From Cichorium intybus (Eukaryota; Streptophyta; Magnoliopsida; Asterales; Asteraceae): a DNA stretch of 64,000 nt. The stretch covers positions 59,799,354-59,863,353 of the forward strand of contig CM042011.1 in assembly GCA_023525715.1 (NCBI GenBank), in the 5' to 3' direction. The notes beneath the pieces were generated by a model, which was not told where the DNA came from, did not search any database, and was given only the letters and a program-made list of their open reading frames with translations. The position numbers and the translations under genes were made by a program. Each line of letters starts with the position of its first letter. Position 1 is the first letter of the stretch. Of this stretch, positions 54,300 through 64,000 are shown one piece after another.

Positions 54300-55420
54300 C
54301 AAATATTACAACAAAGCATTCAACTGAGAATTACACCACAAATTCCAATTAACATTTCTAAGCTTGGCAAGATTTTTGCATAAGTTGTATATCATCCACC
54401 ATTTTCGTGGGATAAAATTTATGTCTCTTGAATATAACATTGTTTCTCGACCATGAATTAATTCTAATACAAACAACCAAAGAGAAGTGACAAACAAAAA
54501 ACAAGTGTGTGATATCTTCTAATGCATTTAAGTTGAAAGGGCACATATTCGACGATAAATTAATACCTCGTTCATAGCCAAATGAATTCTATCTTGCAAA
54601 AAATATTTAAACAAAACAATTGGTTTTTAACAAAACCAACGAAATTCATTTAAACTTAACCGAACATCACTCGTAACAACATTTTCCATTTGCCCTTATC
54701 GATTGAACCGAGAATGAGCCGCTAACATCAGTCGTACATGTCTATGAGTTAGGAGTAAAGGATAAATGCATATCAACATCAATTTTGTTGAATAAAACAA
54801 GCTCCACATACTCAACTCCATTCCGAGGCTCCTTTTTCTGGTACCATTGTTCATTAGCTCCCAAAGCATAAACTCTATCTGCAATCATGCAATTTTTAGA
54901 GATTCAATAACATATAGTTTTGGAAAAGCATCCTTAAGGGCCACATTGTCCAACCATATATCTTTCCAGAAATGAGTTGTCCCCCGGTCCAGCCTTTTTA
55001 GCAAACATAGAATCAAGCAAGATGTTTCAATCTATGCAGTTATCGCGATCCAAAATCAAATAGCGATACTAGAGATGGTATACCACCGCTATAACGCGAG
55101 ATTAACTACTTAGGTTCCAATTAGCCAACTCCACTCCAATATTCACAATAGAGAGCCAAATATTCAAGACCCCTCCCTTAGTTATAGACTTACCATCAAT
55201 TACGTAAATATGGTGAAACTAATTAATAAATGACTTCCAAAGGCTGTTAGAATCGCTATTCAAAAGCTATAGCCATTTAACAAGAAGAGTATCATTCATG
55301 GTTCTAAGGAATCCAATACTAAGCCCACCCTTAGACTTATGACATACAATATTGTTCGACGCAATCCAATGAATATTCCTATTATCATATTTACCTCCCC
55401 AAAAAAATTTCTACCGAATT
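54300..55420 (-). pseudogene. LINE ORF2 C-terminal relic
   Basis: On the - strand, from 55408 down: FFWGGKYDNRNIHWIASNNI, VCHKSKGGLSIGFLRTMNDT and LLVKWL, the post-RT region of plant L1 LINEs (FWGG...IHW...K..GGLG). At 54546-54358 CPFNLNALEDITHLFFVCHF and CIRINSW match the RT zinc-binding domain. Stops and frameshifts abound. The upstream RT is missing because LTR sequence begins at 55421. Confidence 0.82.
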
Positions 55421-56223
55421 TGTAACGTCTCAAATTCCAAAATAAAATTTTCATTTCTGAAAACGGGTCAAATACATAAAATGGGTTGGGAATAAATCCA
55501 TTCACTCTAGGTTCAGTAATTAAAACATATGAAATCGTATTTATCAAATCGAATACAAAACGTTAACCAGTGGAAGACTTGAACACCAAATGTCGGATGC
55601 GATACAGTCGCTCGCACTCCAAACCTTTACATGCAAGGTACATGAAAAACATTTAGGGTGAAAGAGTAATCACAAAGCTTAGTGAGTTCCCCAACATACC
55701 ACACGATGCATCACATAAAAGGCATCATTATAACAGTCTCCGGGCTCACCCTGAACAACTAGACTCGTGACTCACCGTTCTGCATTCATTCTTATACAAC
55801 CTTGGGGCTCACCCCGAACAGTCGGGCTCACAGCTGACCTGCTCCACCATCATTCTTTAGTCGCAATGACAAATCGAACGACTAGCAACTAATACATACA
55901 ACACAAAAGCCTAAGCACATAGTTGACCTAACGGCTCCTTAATCTCAACAATATAGTCATATAGTGCAAAGTGCACCTAGCTTAAACACACAATACTACT
56001 CATAGTATATTACGATTACATATGCATGTAACATCACCCACAGTATAGTGAGAAGACTCACCTAATCTTTCAAGCTAATAAGCACTCCATGTGTGATTCT
56101 TCGAATCTCGACGACACGGACCTCCTAATAAGAATAAACACAACTTAGCTAAACCCTAACCCAAAACAAGGTCAACTCCTTAGATCGGCACACCGAAACC
56201 TTCCAAGTTTGACCAAAAGTCAA
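55421..56223 (-). repeat. LTR 3' portion, Ty3/gypsy-like
   Basis: Read on the - strand, it ends TTTGGAATTTGAGACGTTACA at 55421. It carries CTTAGTGAGTTCCCC-type and GGCTCACCCTGAAC words characteristic of noncoding gypsy LTRs. It interrupts the LINE relic at 55420 and is itself interrupted at 56224. No coding sequence. Confidence 0.6.
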
Positions 56224-56721
56224 TGTAACGCCCCGTTTTCGGTATGTTCGTTTTGACGACTAATTATTTTAGCCTTAAGTAATAATAATAATAATAATAA
56301 TAGTAACGATAATAATAAAGTTTAGTTGAAATTGTTTGGGGTGGGAAGTGTCAAACTTAGAAACTTGGAATGTGAATTAATTTGAAAAGAAATTTAATTT
56401 AAAAAGGACACCAAACTAAAGGGACCAAAGGTGCTATTGTTCGAAACTTGCATGTAAATTACTTGGGCTACTGATGTTCAAACGGGAAGGAAAGCAAGGG
56501 TCTATGCAGTACACAACCAGAATCGGGATCAAAGCCCTAGTCGCACTAAAAAAAAGGAGAACTCCTGGTGCCATAGTCTTTTCTCCCTCCCGTGTTCCTT
56601 CTCTCTCCCGTCGGTCTATCTCTTGCTCTCATTTTTCTCTTGCGGAATTTCTACTGCAAACGTGAATTAAGGAAGAAAGAATGTGCAGGTGTGTATTAGT
56701 GATCGAGAAGAAGGAGGGTCA
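56224..56721 (+). repeat. LTR 5' portion nested in another LTR
   Basis: Begins TGTAACGCCCCGTTTTCGG, a typical gypsy LTR start, in the midst of the LTR to its left. It contains an AAT trinucleotide array (56278-56318). It is cut off at 56721 by the Athila-like element E2. A short Ser/Arg-rich frame (56474-56665) has no family character. Confidence 0.55.
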
Positions 56722-57822
56722 TGAAACGCCTTGGTCGTCGTGCGGTCAAAAATAAGAGAAAACCTAACACACACTAGTATAGCGGTAGTCAGGGTTGATC
56801 CACAGGAGCTTCGTGGTTAGACTAGATGAGAGATTACCAACTAATAGTGTCACAGCTATAGTCGGAGGATCTGATTTCTATTTCCCTAATCACTAGCAAA
56901 TAAGACAAGAATCAAACACACCAAAGCCAAGCTAAGCTATGTCCAAATGACCTAGTTACTTTCTGAACTCAGAAGTACATCTCTGAATCAGAAGCAATTG
57001 AAGGCATCCAAACTAGCAAAACCAAGCACAACATAAACTAGCTAAAGTTCTACTTGAACAATTACTAGCTAAGATTTAATGCTAAACCTAACCAAGTTAG
57101 CTACTGTTTTCAGCAAAGGAGAACAGCCCCAACCGAGTCACAAACACAATCCAATCACAAACAAATAAACAAAACACAAACAGGCATTCAAAATACCGAA
57201 AAACCAATATTAAATGTAACCGAATGATTTCATTCACCAAAACCAATATCCAACATCAAATCAGTAACCAAGTTGTTTCAAAATCAAACCCTAAGTGCTC
57301 AAAGTCAGTGGTTGTCACTCCCAAAGACTTAGCTACAAAACTACTTTCTACTAAAAAGAAAATTAAATCCAAAAACATAAAATACCAATTGTGAGCTTGC
57401 TGAAATGAAATCCTGGAGTCAAAGAGCTTCAAGGTCGATGTTTACACCCGGTCTTTGCTAGGGTTTTCGGCTGTAAATGCCTCTATTTATAGTTGCAAAT
57501 TTCCCGTGACCACGCCGCGCAGAAGTGAAATCCGCGGCGCGCGTACTTATCCGTTCCCCGTTTTTTCGTCATTTAAATGTGTTCCACCGCCTTAAGCCCG
57601 CGTCGCGCGTAGTTGATTCTCGCGGCGCGCGTACGAGTTTTCTTGATTTCTCATTCCTTCCCAACTTCTTTTCTTTTGTACACTTTTAGTCCCTGTTTCT
57701 ATTCTTTTTCTCCAAACAAATCCTGGCACGAAAAGTGAGAATACCCAGGCATATTTGATATAATTTTACCAAGAACAGGGCTCAACAACGCCTAAAATAC
57801 TTGATATCACTAGGCGTTGTCA
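56722..57822 (-). repeat. 3' LTR of E2
   Basis: On the - strand it starts TGACAACGCC (57822) and ends GCACGACGACCAAGGCGTTTCA (listed here in two parts: GCACGACGACC then AAGGCGTTTCA), matching the 5' LTR end at 63979-64000 except for one base. Length is about 1101 bp. Confidence 0.88.
57483..57634 (-). promoter_or_regulatory. LTR promoter: two CGCG-box pairs and TATA box (E2)
   Basis: On the - strand: pair 57634-57598 (CGCGCCGCGA then CGCGACGCGG, 22 bp apart), pair 57544-57511 (CGCGCCGCGG then TGCGCGGCGT, 20 bp apart), then TATAAATAG at 57491-57483, 20 nt after the second pair. The same plan occurs in E1. TATA assignment is by sequence and position; box function is inferred. Confidence 0.65.
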
Positions 57823-58832
57823 AACACCCCACATTTGTGCCTTGCTTGTCCCCAAGCAAGAGAGTTTTTTAACAAATTATAATAAAGAATCAAACAATTT
57901 CTGACTGTGTTCAGTTTCAAAGTTTATTGCTCTTTTGAGTTAGAGTGGAATAGTTCGTGAAAACATAATTGAGTTGTTCTTTGGAATTCATGGCTTTCTA
58001 GAGAACCCTTGATCACAAACTTTCTGTCCACAATGAAGTGTACTTACTCATTCATATTCTAAAGGCCATTAAAGAATCGTCCATGACTTTCGATGTTGTC
58101 CGTGTAACGAGCTTTCAGAAATACCATCCCAGACCAGACGATCTTAGGTGGTAAGGTGCGTAAGGTCCACCCATTTTAGACCTACCGGCTCGAACAACAA
58201 AGGCCACAGATTGACTTTTCCTTCCTAAAACAGTTCAATCTTCTAAACTCATAAAGCTCAACTTATTTGACCAACTGATAGCATGATCACAACTAAACAG
58301 TATTCCTTGAAAAATATTGATGCTATCACAATCCCAAACCATTCATTTCAAAATTGTAATTCATTAAAAATTTTGAAAAATATTGCTAAAAATTGAAAAA
58401 TTGATCATTTCTGCAAAAAATTTCAAAAATTTCTCTTTCGACCGTCCACACCCCACACTTAAAACCGTACAACGTCCCCGTTGTACAAAAATTTCAAAAC
58501 AAGGGAGAAAGAGTTACCCATTTTTGGACGGTAGACTGCTTGGTGCTCAATATCACAGGTATAATTGCATGCAAAAGGATCCTCGATTTCATATGCTGGA
58601 GTTGTAGCGCTACAGTAGGACACGCCGGTGGTCAAGACAAGTGGAGGGGGCACGGTGACCCTACACTTGTCTGAGACAACTCCTTCTCAAATTGGTATAA
58701 CATGTATAACTCAACAAACAAATTAAAAGCAACATGACAAAAATAAAATATAAACAGAATATACAAATAGAGGTGTCATAAGTTTTGTACATATATCCCA
58801 AAAAATATAAAAAGAAAGAAAGAAAAAGTACA
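57823..58832 (-). other. E2 3' noncoding region: conserved block, hairpin, PPT
   Basis: 58041-58207 matches E1 9691-9865. The hairpin CTTGCTTG-GGGA-CAAGCAAG lies at 57860-57841. AATGTGGGGTGTT then leads directly to the LTR at 57822 and is the presumed plus-strand primer. No ORF was recognised. Confidence 0.65.
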
Positions 58833-59972
58833 TCAATCACTACCCGGTGGCCTGGAGGGTCCAGCCTCGTGATCGTGGGACCTGGCTGGGAATGGTTGGG
58901 GGCGTCTGCTCTGTGCTGATGCAAGCTGTATAAGTACCTCCCCAATCCACTCGAGCTGGTCCAAGACTATCGTGAGCTGACCCTCAATCCGCGTGACTCT
59001 GGCATCCAACCGGCGGAGGGCTGGTGAGTCATCCTGCTGTGGCTGCGGCTGTGCCGGCTCTGGTGCTGCTGGCTCTGGTCTCTGGCGTCTCCTGTCGGGC
59101 TGGGCGTATGCAGGCTGGGGTGCCTGAAGAGGCTCGATCGGAGGCAAAGCAGTCAAGAAAGCTGCCACGGGGGCAGTGAGAATACCAAATGAGCGGGCCA
59201 GGCGGGTAATGAAATACCCCCTGGCTAATGGGCTGCTGGAGGAGGCGCCGGTCGAGTGGGTGGAGAGGGCGATCGCAAGGGCGTAAGGGAGATGGAGGAA
59301 TCGGGACGGGTCGAGGAGGATCCACAAATAAGTCATGTCGTCGCCCGACACCTTCTCGCCCCCTTCCCGATGCATGATGGAGGTGGAGACGATCCGGTGC
59401 ATAAGGCGGTGAAGTGGATCGCGTAGGTGGCTCTCCCTCGAGGTCCCCGCCTCGTACATAACATTGGACAATGGTGTCCAAACCTCCATGTTGGGAGGGT
59501 GCTCCGGCTCCCCCTGAATGCATGTCCCAAAGAACCGGGTGAAGAAACGGTGTTGGAGGTCCTCTGGAGTGTAGATGCCTGCGCGCCTCCCGAAGTCTCG
59601 GAGGTTGCACTCCCTGTGCACACCTCCCAAGCGAAAACGTACCAGCCTGGAGCGTGGGTCCCCCGCCCGAGGTGCGAACTGGACAGTGGAAATGAACTCC
59701 AGTAGTAGCTCTGTGTAGACCACGTCCTCATCCGTGGCCATGATCCTATCGCAACCTCGGCAGGTGAACGATGCCTCCTCGTGGGTCCAGGTGCGATGCA
59801 AAAACGGATCGATCGCACCCCAGAGCCCTGCATCCCTCAGGATGTCTCGGTCTATAACCGTCGCCTCGAGAACCCGGCGATTGGTCAGTGCATCCCGCCG
59901 CGAAATGTACTCCACTGAATTGGCGAGCTCCGCGGGAAACTGGAGGAAGGCGTGGTCCAATCTGAACATCAT
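58833..59972 (-). CDS. intact Athila third ORF (envelope-position protein), 379 aa
   Basis: The start is placed at 59972 because the ATGATG there directly follows TTTTCTTTTGCAG, a strong splice-acceptor-like tract; the open frame extends 44 codons further upstream through sequence unlike E1. Residues about 55-150 contain EASFTCRGCDRIM, VYTELLLEFISTVQF, VRFRLGGVHRECNLRDFGRR and AGIYTPEDLQHRFFTRFFGT, the core shared with E1. A Pro/Gln/Arg-rich linker follows, then a predicted helical coiled-coil-like tail (LRRLDARVTRIEGQLTIVLD). It corresponds to the extra ORF after pol in Athila elements; I see no signal peptide, transmembrane segment or fusion motif, so 'envelope' describes its position only. 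G+C is far higher than in the surroundings. Confidence 0.75.
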   Translation of the reverse strand: MMFRLDHAFLQFPAELANSVEYISRRDALTNRRVLEATVIDRDILRDAGLWGAIDPFLHRTWTHEEASFTCRGCDRIMATDEDVVYTELLLEFISTVQFAPRAGDPRSRLVRFRLGGVHRECNLRDFGRRAGIYTPEDLQHRFFTRFFGTCIQGEPEHPPNMEVWTPLSNVMYEAGTSRESHLRDPLHRLMHRIVSTSIMHREGGEKVSGDDMTYLWILLDPSRFLHLPYALAIALSTHSTGASSSSPLARGYFITRLARSFGILTAPVAAFLTALPPIEPLQAPQPAYAQPDRRRQRPEPAAPEPAQPQPQQDDSPALRRLDARVTRIEGQLTIVLDQLEWIGEVLIQLASAQSRRPQPFPARSHDHEAGPSRPPGSD

Positions 59973-60735
59973 CTGCAAAAGAAAACACATAGCACAAAAC
60001 AAAAATTTTTGCAAAATTAGTCCTTTTCTTCCCAGCCGCACCGCGGTGCGGCCCAAGAGCAAGGGCGCGGCGCGGCGTGCGGCTGTTTCAAAACCCCGAA
60101 TCAAATTCTCATTTTAACCTGCTAAATCTCAATTTAATCATACCAAAAGGTAGCCTAGGTACCGACTAGCTCATCTAGGGTCTCCATTTGGAAAAACAAA
60201 GACCCTATAAGCTAACATTAGTGATTCTAAGTTTTGAACTATTTGGGGCAAATCACTAAAATTAACTACCTAATCGCTAGTTTTAACGAGTAATAGATAG
60301 TTAGAATGGCATACCTTGGTAGTGGGAACAAAATGAGCAAGAAAAATTGCAAGAAAATTTCAATCACCAGAGCTCCGAGTCGCGTGTGGGTCATGTGAGC
60401 CGCGGTTCACCTTATAAAGGAGGAAACCGACTGATCGTTTACCGCGTCGCAGGTTTGCACTTTGCGCGTTGCGCGTGTCACCAAATCAACCCCTGCGCAT
60501 CGGGTTGGTTTACGATCCCGCGTCGCGTAATTCAAATACCCGCGGCGCGGCCTTCAAAAATTTCAAAATTCTCACGTGACCCCACACTTATTTCAAACCA
60601 CTAGTACCTGCAAAAAGATTGATGTATTTTTGTTTTTTGTTTTTTTTATTTAAAGAAATATGTCCTAACTTATGACACGATGGGTTGCCTCCCAACAAGC
60701 GCTAAGTTTAACGTCTTCAGCCAGACGTTCTGCTC
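59973..60735 (-). other. E2 spacer between protease tail and third ORF
   Basis: Contains the post-pol hairpin GTTGGGAGGCAAC at 60696-60684, CGCG-box pairs at 60550-60517, 60476-60441, 60407-60379 and 60082-60036, TAAGTGTGGGGTCACGTGAG at about 60590-60571, a TATA-like CTTTATAAG at about 60417-60409, and a pyrimidine tract with AG just before the third ORF. It is likely leader or intron sequence for that ORF; this is inference. Confidence 0.55.
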
Positions 60736-63700
60736 CTAAACTGACCCTTCTTCTTCTTGACCTCTTGATGACATTTGCTGGTATTCTGGCATGAAATTAT
60801 TAGCCATCATTGTCATAAGGGATGTGAGTTGGGTCATCCGATCACTTACACCGCTGATCCATTGTTGTTGAGATTTCAAGAGCTCGAAAACATTCGCCTC
60901 TCGTTTTCTGGATTCTCTTTCATATTGCTGATGCCTTGCTTCCATCATCTCTATCATTTCCAGCAATTGTTCCTTGTCGATGGCGGATAACGGGTGGTCC
61001 TTGGTTTCCTTTAAGATTTCCTCTTTTCCTCCCTCTCCCGTACGTGTCCATATCTTTTCTTTGCTCCTGATTCCTGGCTCCATTAATGTTTTCCTGTCTG
61101 CTGGTTTACCATTTTCCTCTGAAGGTAGTGATATCGGGTTCCCAAACTTATTCAATCTTCTTTTCCTGGTCCCGAAGAAAATATCCATATCTCCAGTCTT
61201 ACAATCGATCACTGACCCAGCGGTGGCTAAAAACGGACGCCCTAAGATGAGCGCAGGCGCATCGTCCGGACTCTCATATTCCATGACCAAAAAATCTACG
61301 GGATAGAAAAAGTCCCCTACTTTGACTATGATATTTGTCAGCTTCCCCTAGATACCTTAGTTGATTGGCCAGCCAGCTGCAGTACAACTTCTGCTGGCTC
61401 AATTTCTTCGTTTTTGTACTTGTCGTACAGGTATCCTGGCAAGATGTTAACACTTGCTCCCAAATCTAAAAGGGTGTTTCGGATAACCACGTCCCCTACA
61501 GTTGTAGTGATCAATGGTGATCCGGGGTCCTTTTCCTTTCTGGGCAGTGTTCCCAATAACGCCTCGCTGGCTTTCACAGTTAATCTCACCGTTTTTGGCG
61601 TAGGTGCTTTGCTTTTCTCATTCTGTTCACACATCTCTTGCAGAATCCTGGTGTCCTCAGGGGCATCCTTAAGCTCATCCCATAGGGGCTGATTCATTAA
61701 GGGTCCCGTTGATCTGGGTACTTCCTGCTTCCTTTTTTCTTTCTTATTTTTCTTCTTCTGCTTGATCCCTGCTATTGTTGGTTGCTCTTCCTTTTGGATC
61801 TCTTTGTCTGTTTCTGATTGAGTGCCATTCTCAACCGGAACTTCTCCTTTTTTGCTTTCCTCACTTTCTAGAGCCTTTCCTTCTTCCCCTGGTCTCATCT
61901 CACTCCCTACTTCGAACAAGTCCTCCAGAGTGACCTTTCGCCATCCTGATTCGACAGTATTGACTTGTTCCTTCCCTGGACGTTGATTATGCGTAGGGTT
62001 GACTTCAGTAGCACTTGGCAGCTTGCCACTATCTCTCTTTTGCTGATCTGCAGCCATTTGACCTATTTGTCTCTCCATATTTGCGATGGCCTTTGCATTC
62101 GCTTGAGATTGTTGTTGAGTCGCAGTGACCGTATCATACATCTTAGCTATCATCTCTTCTTGGGTCCCTGGGGCGTTGTTGGCAGCATTGGTGGGCCCCC
62201 TGTTGTTGTTGCTATTTCCGTTGTTGTTTCCATTGTTTGCAGGTTGATGGTTTCTAGGCTGACCAGTCGATTGATTCTGATAATTGTTTTGCCTGAAATT
62301 TTGTTGCTGTCCTTGGTTGTATGGCCTGTAGGGTCGTCCATTATTGTGTTGACCTTGACCCTGGCCATAAACTTGATTAGCTTCCTGCATCTTAGGTCCT
62401 CCTTGACCTTCTTGTGATGAACTTGGCGGTCCATTCTGTAATGTTGACATAAGCCTGTCAAACTTCTTGTTTAGTTCACTGATTTCCTTTTTCACTTCCT
62501 TTTTCCAATCAGCATCGACTCCTACTGCTGCCGCCGTACTTGTAGTCTTCCTGGTGGAAAAGTTTGCTTTAGAGCCATTACTCAACTGCTCCAAAAACTG
62601 CCAGGCTTCTTCTGGGTCCTGCCACATAAATGTCCCACTGGATGAGGCATTTATCATGACCTGGTGTGTTTCGCTAACTCCCTCAAAGAATAACTTGACC
62701 AACTGCCATCTGGGAATCTCGTGATGCGAACAAGATCGCAACAACTCCTTCAATCTGTCAAAGGCTTCATGAAAAACCTCCCCAGGCTTCTGCTGGAAAT
62801 CCTGGATAATTCTTCTGATTTCAATTGTTTTGCTTGCTGGATAAAATTCCTGAAGGAACTTTGCCTTGAGCTGATCCCACGTAGTGATACTGTTCGATGG
62901 CAACGATGTGAACCAATATTTGGCTTTGTCCTTAAGGGTGAACGGAAACAGTCTAAGCCTAAAAATATTTCTATTCGTGTTTCTGGGATTATTAGCATTA
63001 GCGATTGCTAAGAATTCATATAAATGGTTATAGGGGTCATCCTGCTTATATCCTCTGAATTCTGGTAATATTCCTAATAACTGAGGTCTAATCTCTACTT
63101 GCGAATCTATGTTATCAGGAATATAGATCGGCGACGAATCATCATATTCCCGTGGTTGGAAATGTGATGCAACCGATTGCCGTCTCGGTTGTGCAAAATG
63201 TAAAGGTTGGGCGGGGTTACCGTAAAGATGATCATTGTACTCCCGCTGACCTGGTGGTGGATGTTGTGGCGTTCTTCTAAGAGGTCCCCGACCTCGATTC
63301 CATTGTGGAACTGGTGCTTGTGTCACCCATCCTTCATCTTCCTCGTCATACACTTCTTCCGTCTCTGGGTAATGGTATCGTGGCTGAGGCGGTGGTTGAA
63401 AGTGTATAGGTTGTGTTGTTTGGTATGTGGGTTGAGGTTTAAAGAAGGCTGGTTGTGGTTGGGATGTTGGTGTATGCTGTCTAGGAGCTGGGGTGCCATC
63501 TCGGGTCGGCTCTCCCCAAGTCATAGCAGAAGTAAAGGGATTGGTGGATTGGGGTTGTGAAGCGGGTGTAAATGATGGGACAGATGGTGGAGTGCATGAT
63601 GGTATGGGTGCATGGCTGAAACTGCACCACCAGAAGCACTCGTGCTCCCAAACTGAAATTCTGAAAGCGGGGGAATGGAAAACATCCCCGTTGCCTCACC

Positions 63701-63853
63701 TGATGGATCCTGGGCAACACTGACCGGACTACTGCTAACTTGACTATAATTCATGATGCTTAAACGCCTGCGGGCACAGAGTTTGCGCGCAATACGCTCA
63801 ATCTCAGAATCAAACTGCAATGGGGATAATTGCTTCCCCCTACGGGTACGCAT
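60736..63853 (-). pseudogene. gag-protease gene of E2, two frameshifts, coiled tail
   Basis: The first ATG at 63853 opens with MRTRRGKQLSPLQFD, about 100 nt after the primer site. A frameshift near 63590 moves it to the 728-codon frame ending at 61338. That frame holds a retrotransposon gag domain (EFRGYKQDDPYNHLYEFLAI; LKDKAKYWFTSLPSNSITTW; FLQEFYPASKTIEIRRIIQD) and a Gln/Asn-rich region without a CCHC knuckle. Protease follows: LLDLGASVNILPG has DLG instead of the catalytic DTG or DSG. A second frameshift near 61345 leads to the frame ending at 60736 with ALILGRPFLATAGSVIDC. Instead of RT, the last ~85 residues are helical and charged (EMIEMMEARHQQYERESRKR). Gag would form particles and protease process them, but this copy is broken. 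Confidence 0.85.
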
Positions 63854-63955
63854 GCACTAGTGCAACACGCCCACAGAAATCACAAATCAAACTTACCAAA
63901 ATGAAATTTTAAAAAGAAACGAGTTCCTAGTGCTCACCTAACCTAAGCTCACAGC

Positions 63956-63973
63956 TCCCCGGCAACGGTGCCA
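63956..63973 (-). promoter_or_regulatory. primer-binding site of E2 (aspartate tRNA type)
   Basis: On the - strand TGGCACCGTTGCCGGGGA lies five bases after the LTR end. Athila/Tat elements typically carry TGGCGCCGTTGCCGGGGA here, complementary to the 3' end of a tRNA-Asp; one base differs. Confidence 0.85.
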
Positions 63974-63978
63974 AAATT

Positions 63979-64000
63979 TGACACGCCTTGGTCGTCGTGC
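63979..64000 (-). repeat. end of 5' LTR of E2 (rest outside window)
   Basis: On the - strand the terminal 22 bp finish AAGGCGTGTCA. They match the 3' LTR terminus (56722-56743) with one mismatch (TGTCA versus TTTCA). Confidence 0.85.

Larger units (their letters stand above)
56722..64000 (-). mobile_element. Athila-like element E2, lacks RT, RNase H and integrase
   Basis: On the - strand from the window end: the last bases of the 5' LTR, primer site, gag, protease with an unusual helical tail, the post-pol hairpin block, a GC-rich spacer, an intact third ORF, a conserved 3' block, the pre-PPT hairpin and the 3' LTR ending at 56722. About 7.3 kb is visible and most of the 5' LTR lies outside. 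The whole RT-RNase H-integrase section is absent, so it could only move with enzymes from another element. The visible 22 bp of the 5' LTR differ at one position from the 3' LTR end. The left flank GGTCA (56717-56721) should recur beyond the window if this is one insertion. Confidence 0.88.

Noticed and set aside
59029..59833. Several long frames on both strands overlapping the E2 third ORF
   Set aside because: They are a by-product of high G+C; only the 58833-59972 frame matches E1.
61965..63560. Plus-strand frames opposite gag
   Set aside because: Shadows of the gag frame; no family character.

Overview
This window is nuclear DNA from a flowering plant, most likely a eudicot. The evidence is two intron-containing plant genes (a class A GATA transcription factor and the nucleoporin NUP35), very AT-rich intergenic DNA, long TA microsatellites, and many plant transposable elements: Athila-type Ty3/gypsy, Ty1/copia, L1-type LINE, hAT, and small inverted-repeat elements. 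The repeats would fit Asteraceae, but nothing here proves the family. No rRNA, clear tRNA gene, CRISPR array or bacterial operon is present.

Layout: 1-5.0 kb is AT-rich DNA with LTR remnants, a 331-bp tandem duplication and TA arrays. 5.04-11.06 kb is the 3' part of an Athila-like element (E1, + strand). 11-15.7 kb holds two minisatellites, a tRNA-like SINE candidate and five TA arrays. 15.7-21.3 kb is a decayed copia-like element inserted in a TA array. 23.76-26.78 kb is a solo LTR with perfect 5-bp target duplication. 27.3-28.3 kb is an inverted-repeat element split by a copia-type solo LTR. 29.1-33.6 kb is a decayed LINE carrying a nested small element. 35.7-36.8 kb is the GATA gene. 38.9-40.9 kb holds small DNA-transposon relics. 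41.7-43.0 kb is NUP35 on the - strand. 43.6-44.6 kb is a non-autonomous hAT-like element. 45.07-47.33 kb is a second solo LTR of the same general type as the first, in the opposite orientation. 48.1-50.65 kb is a hAT transposase pseudogene. 54.3-55.4 kb is a LINE remnant (- strand), followed by two LTR fragments and then a second Athila-like element (E2, - strand) from 56.72 kb past the window end.

Only GATA and NUP35 look like functional host genes, and nothing suggests they work together. E1 and E2 are related and complementary. E1 keeps RNase H, integrase, the third ORF and the 3' LTR. E2 keeps PBS, gag, protease, the third ORF and the 3' LTR, but has no RT, RNase H or integrase. Their comparison exposes conserved noncoding parts: a G-rich-loop hairpin after pol, another just before the 3' LTR, a conserved 3' block, and repeated pairs of CGCG boxes spaced about two helical turns. 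These pairs sit just upstream of the LTR TATA box and again upstream of the third ORF. This is the most novel-looking signal in the window.
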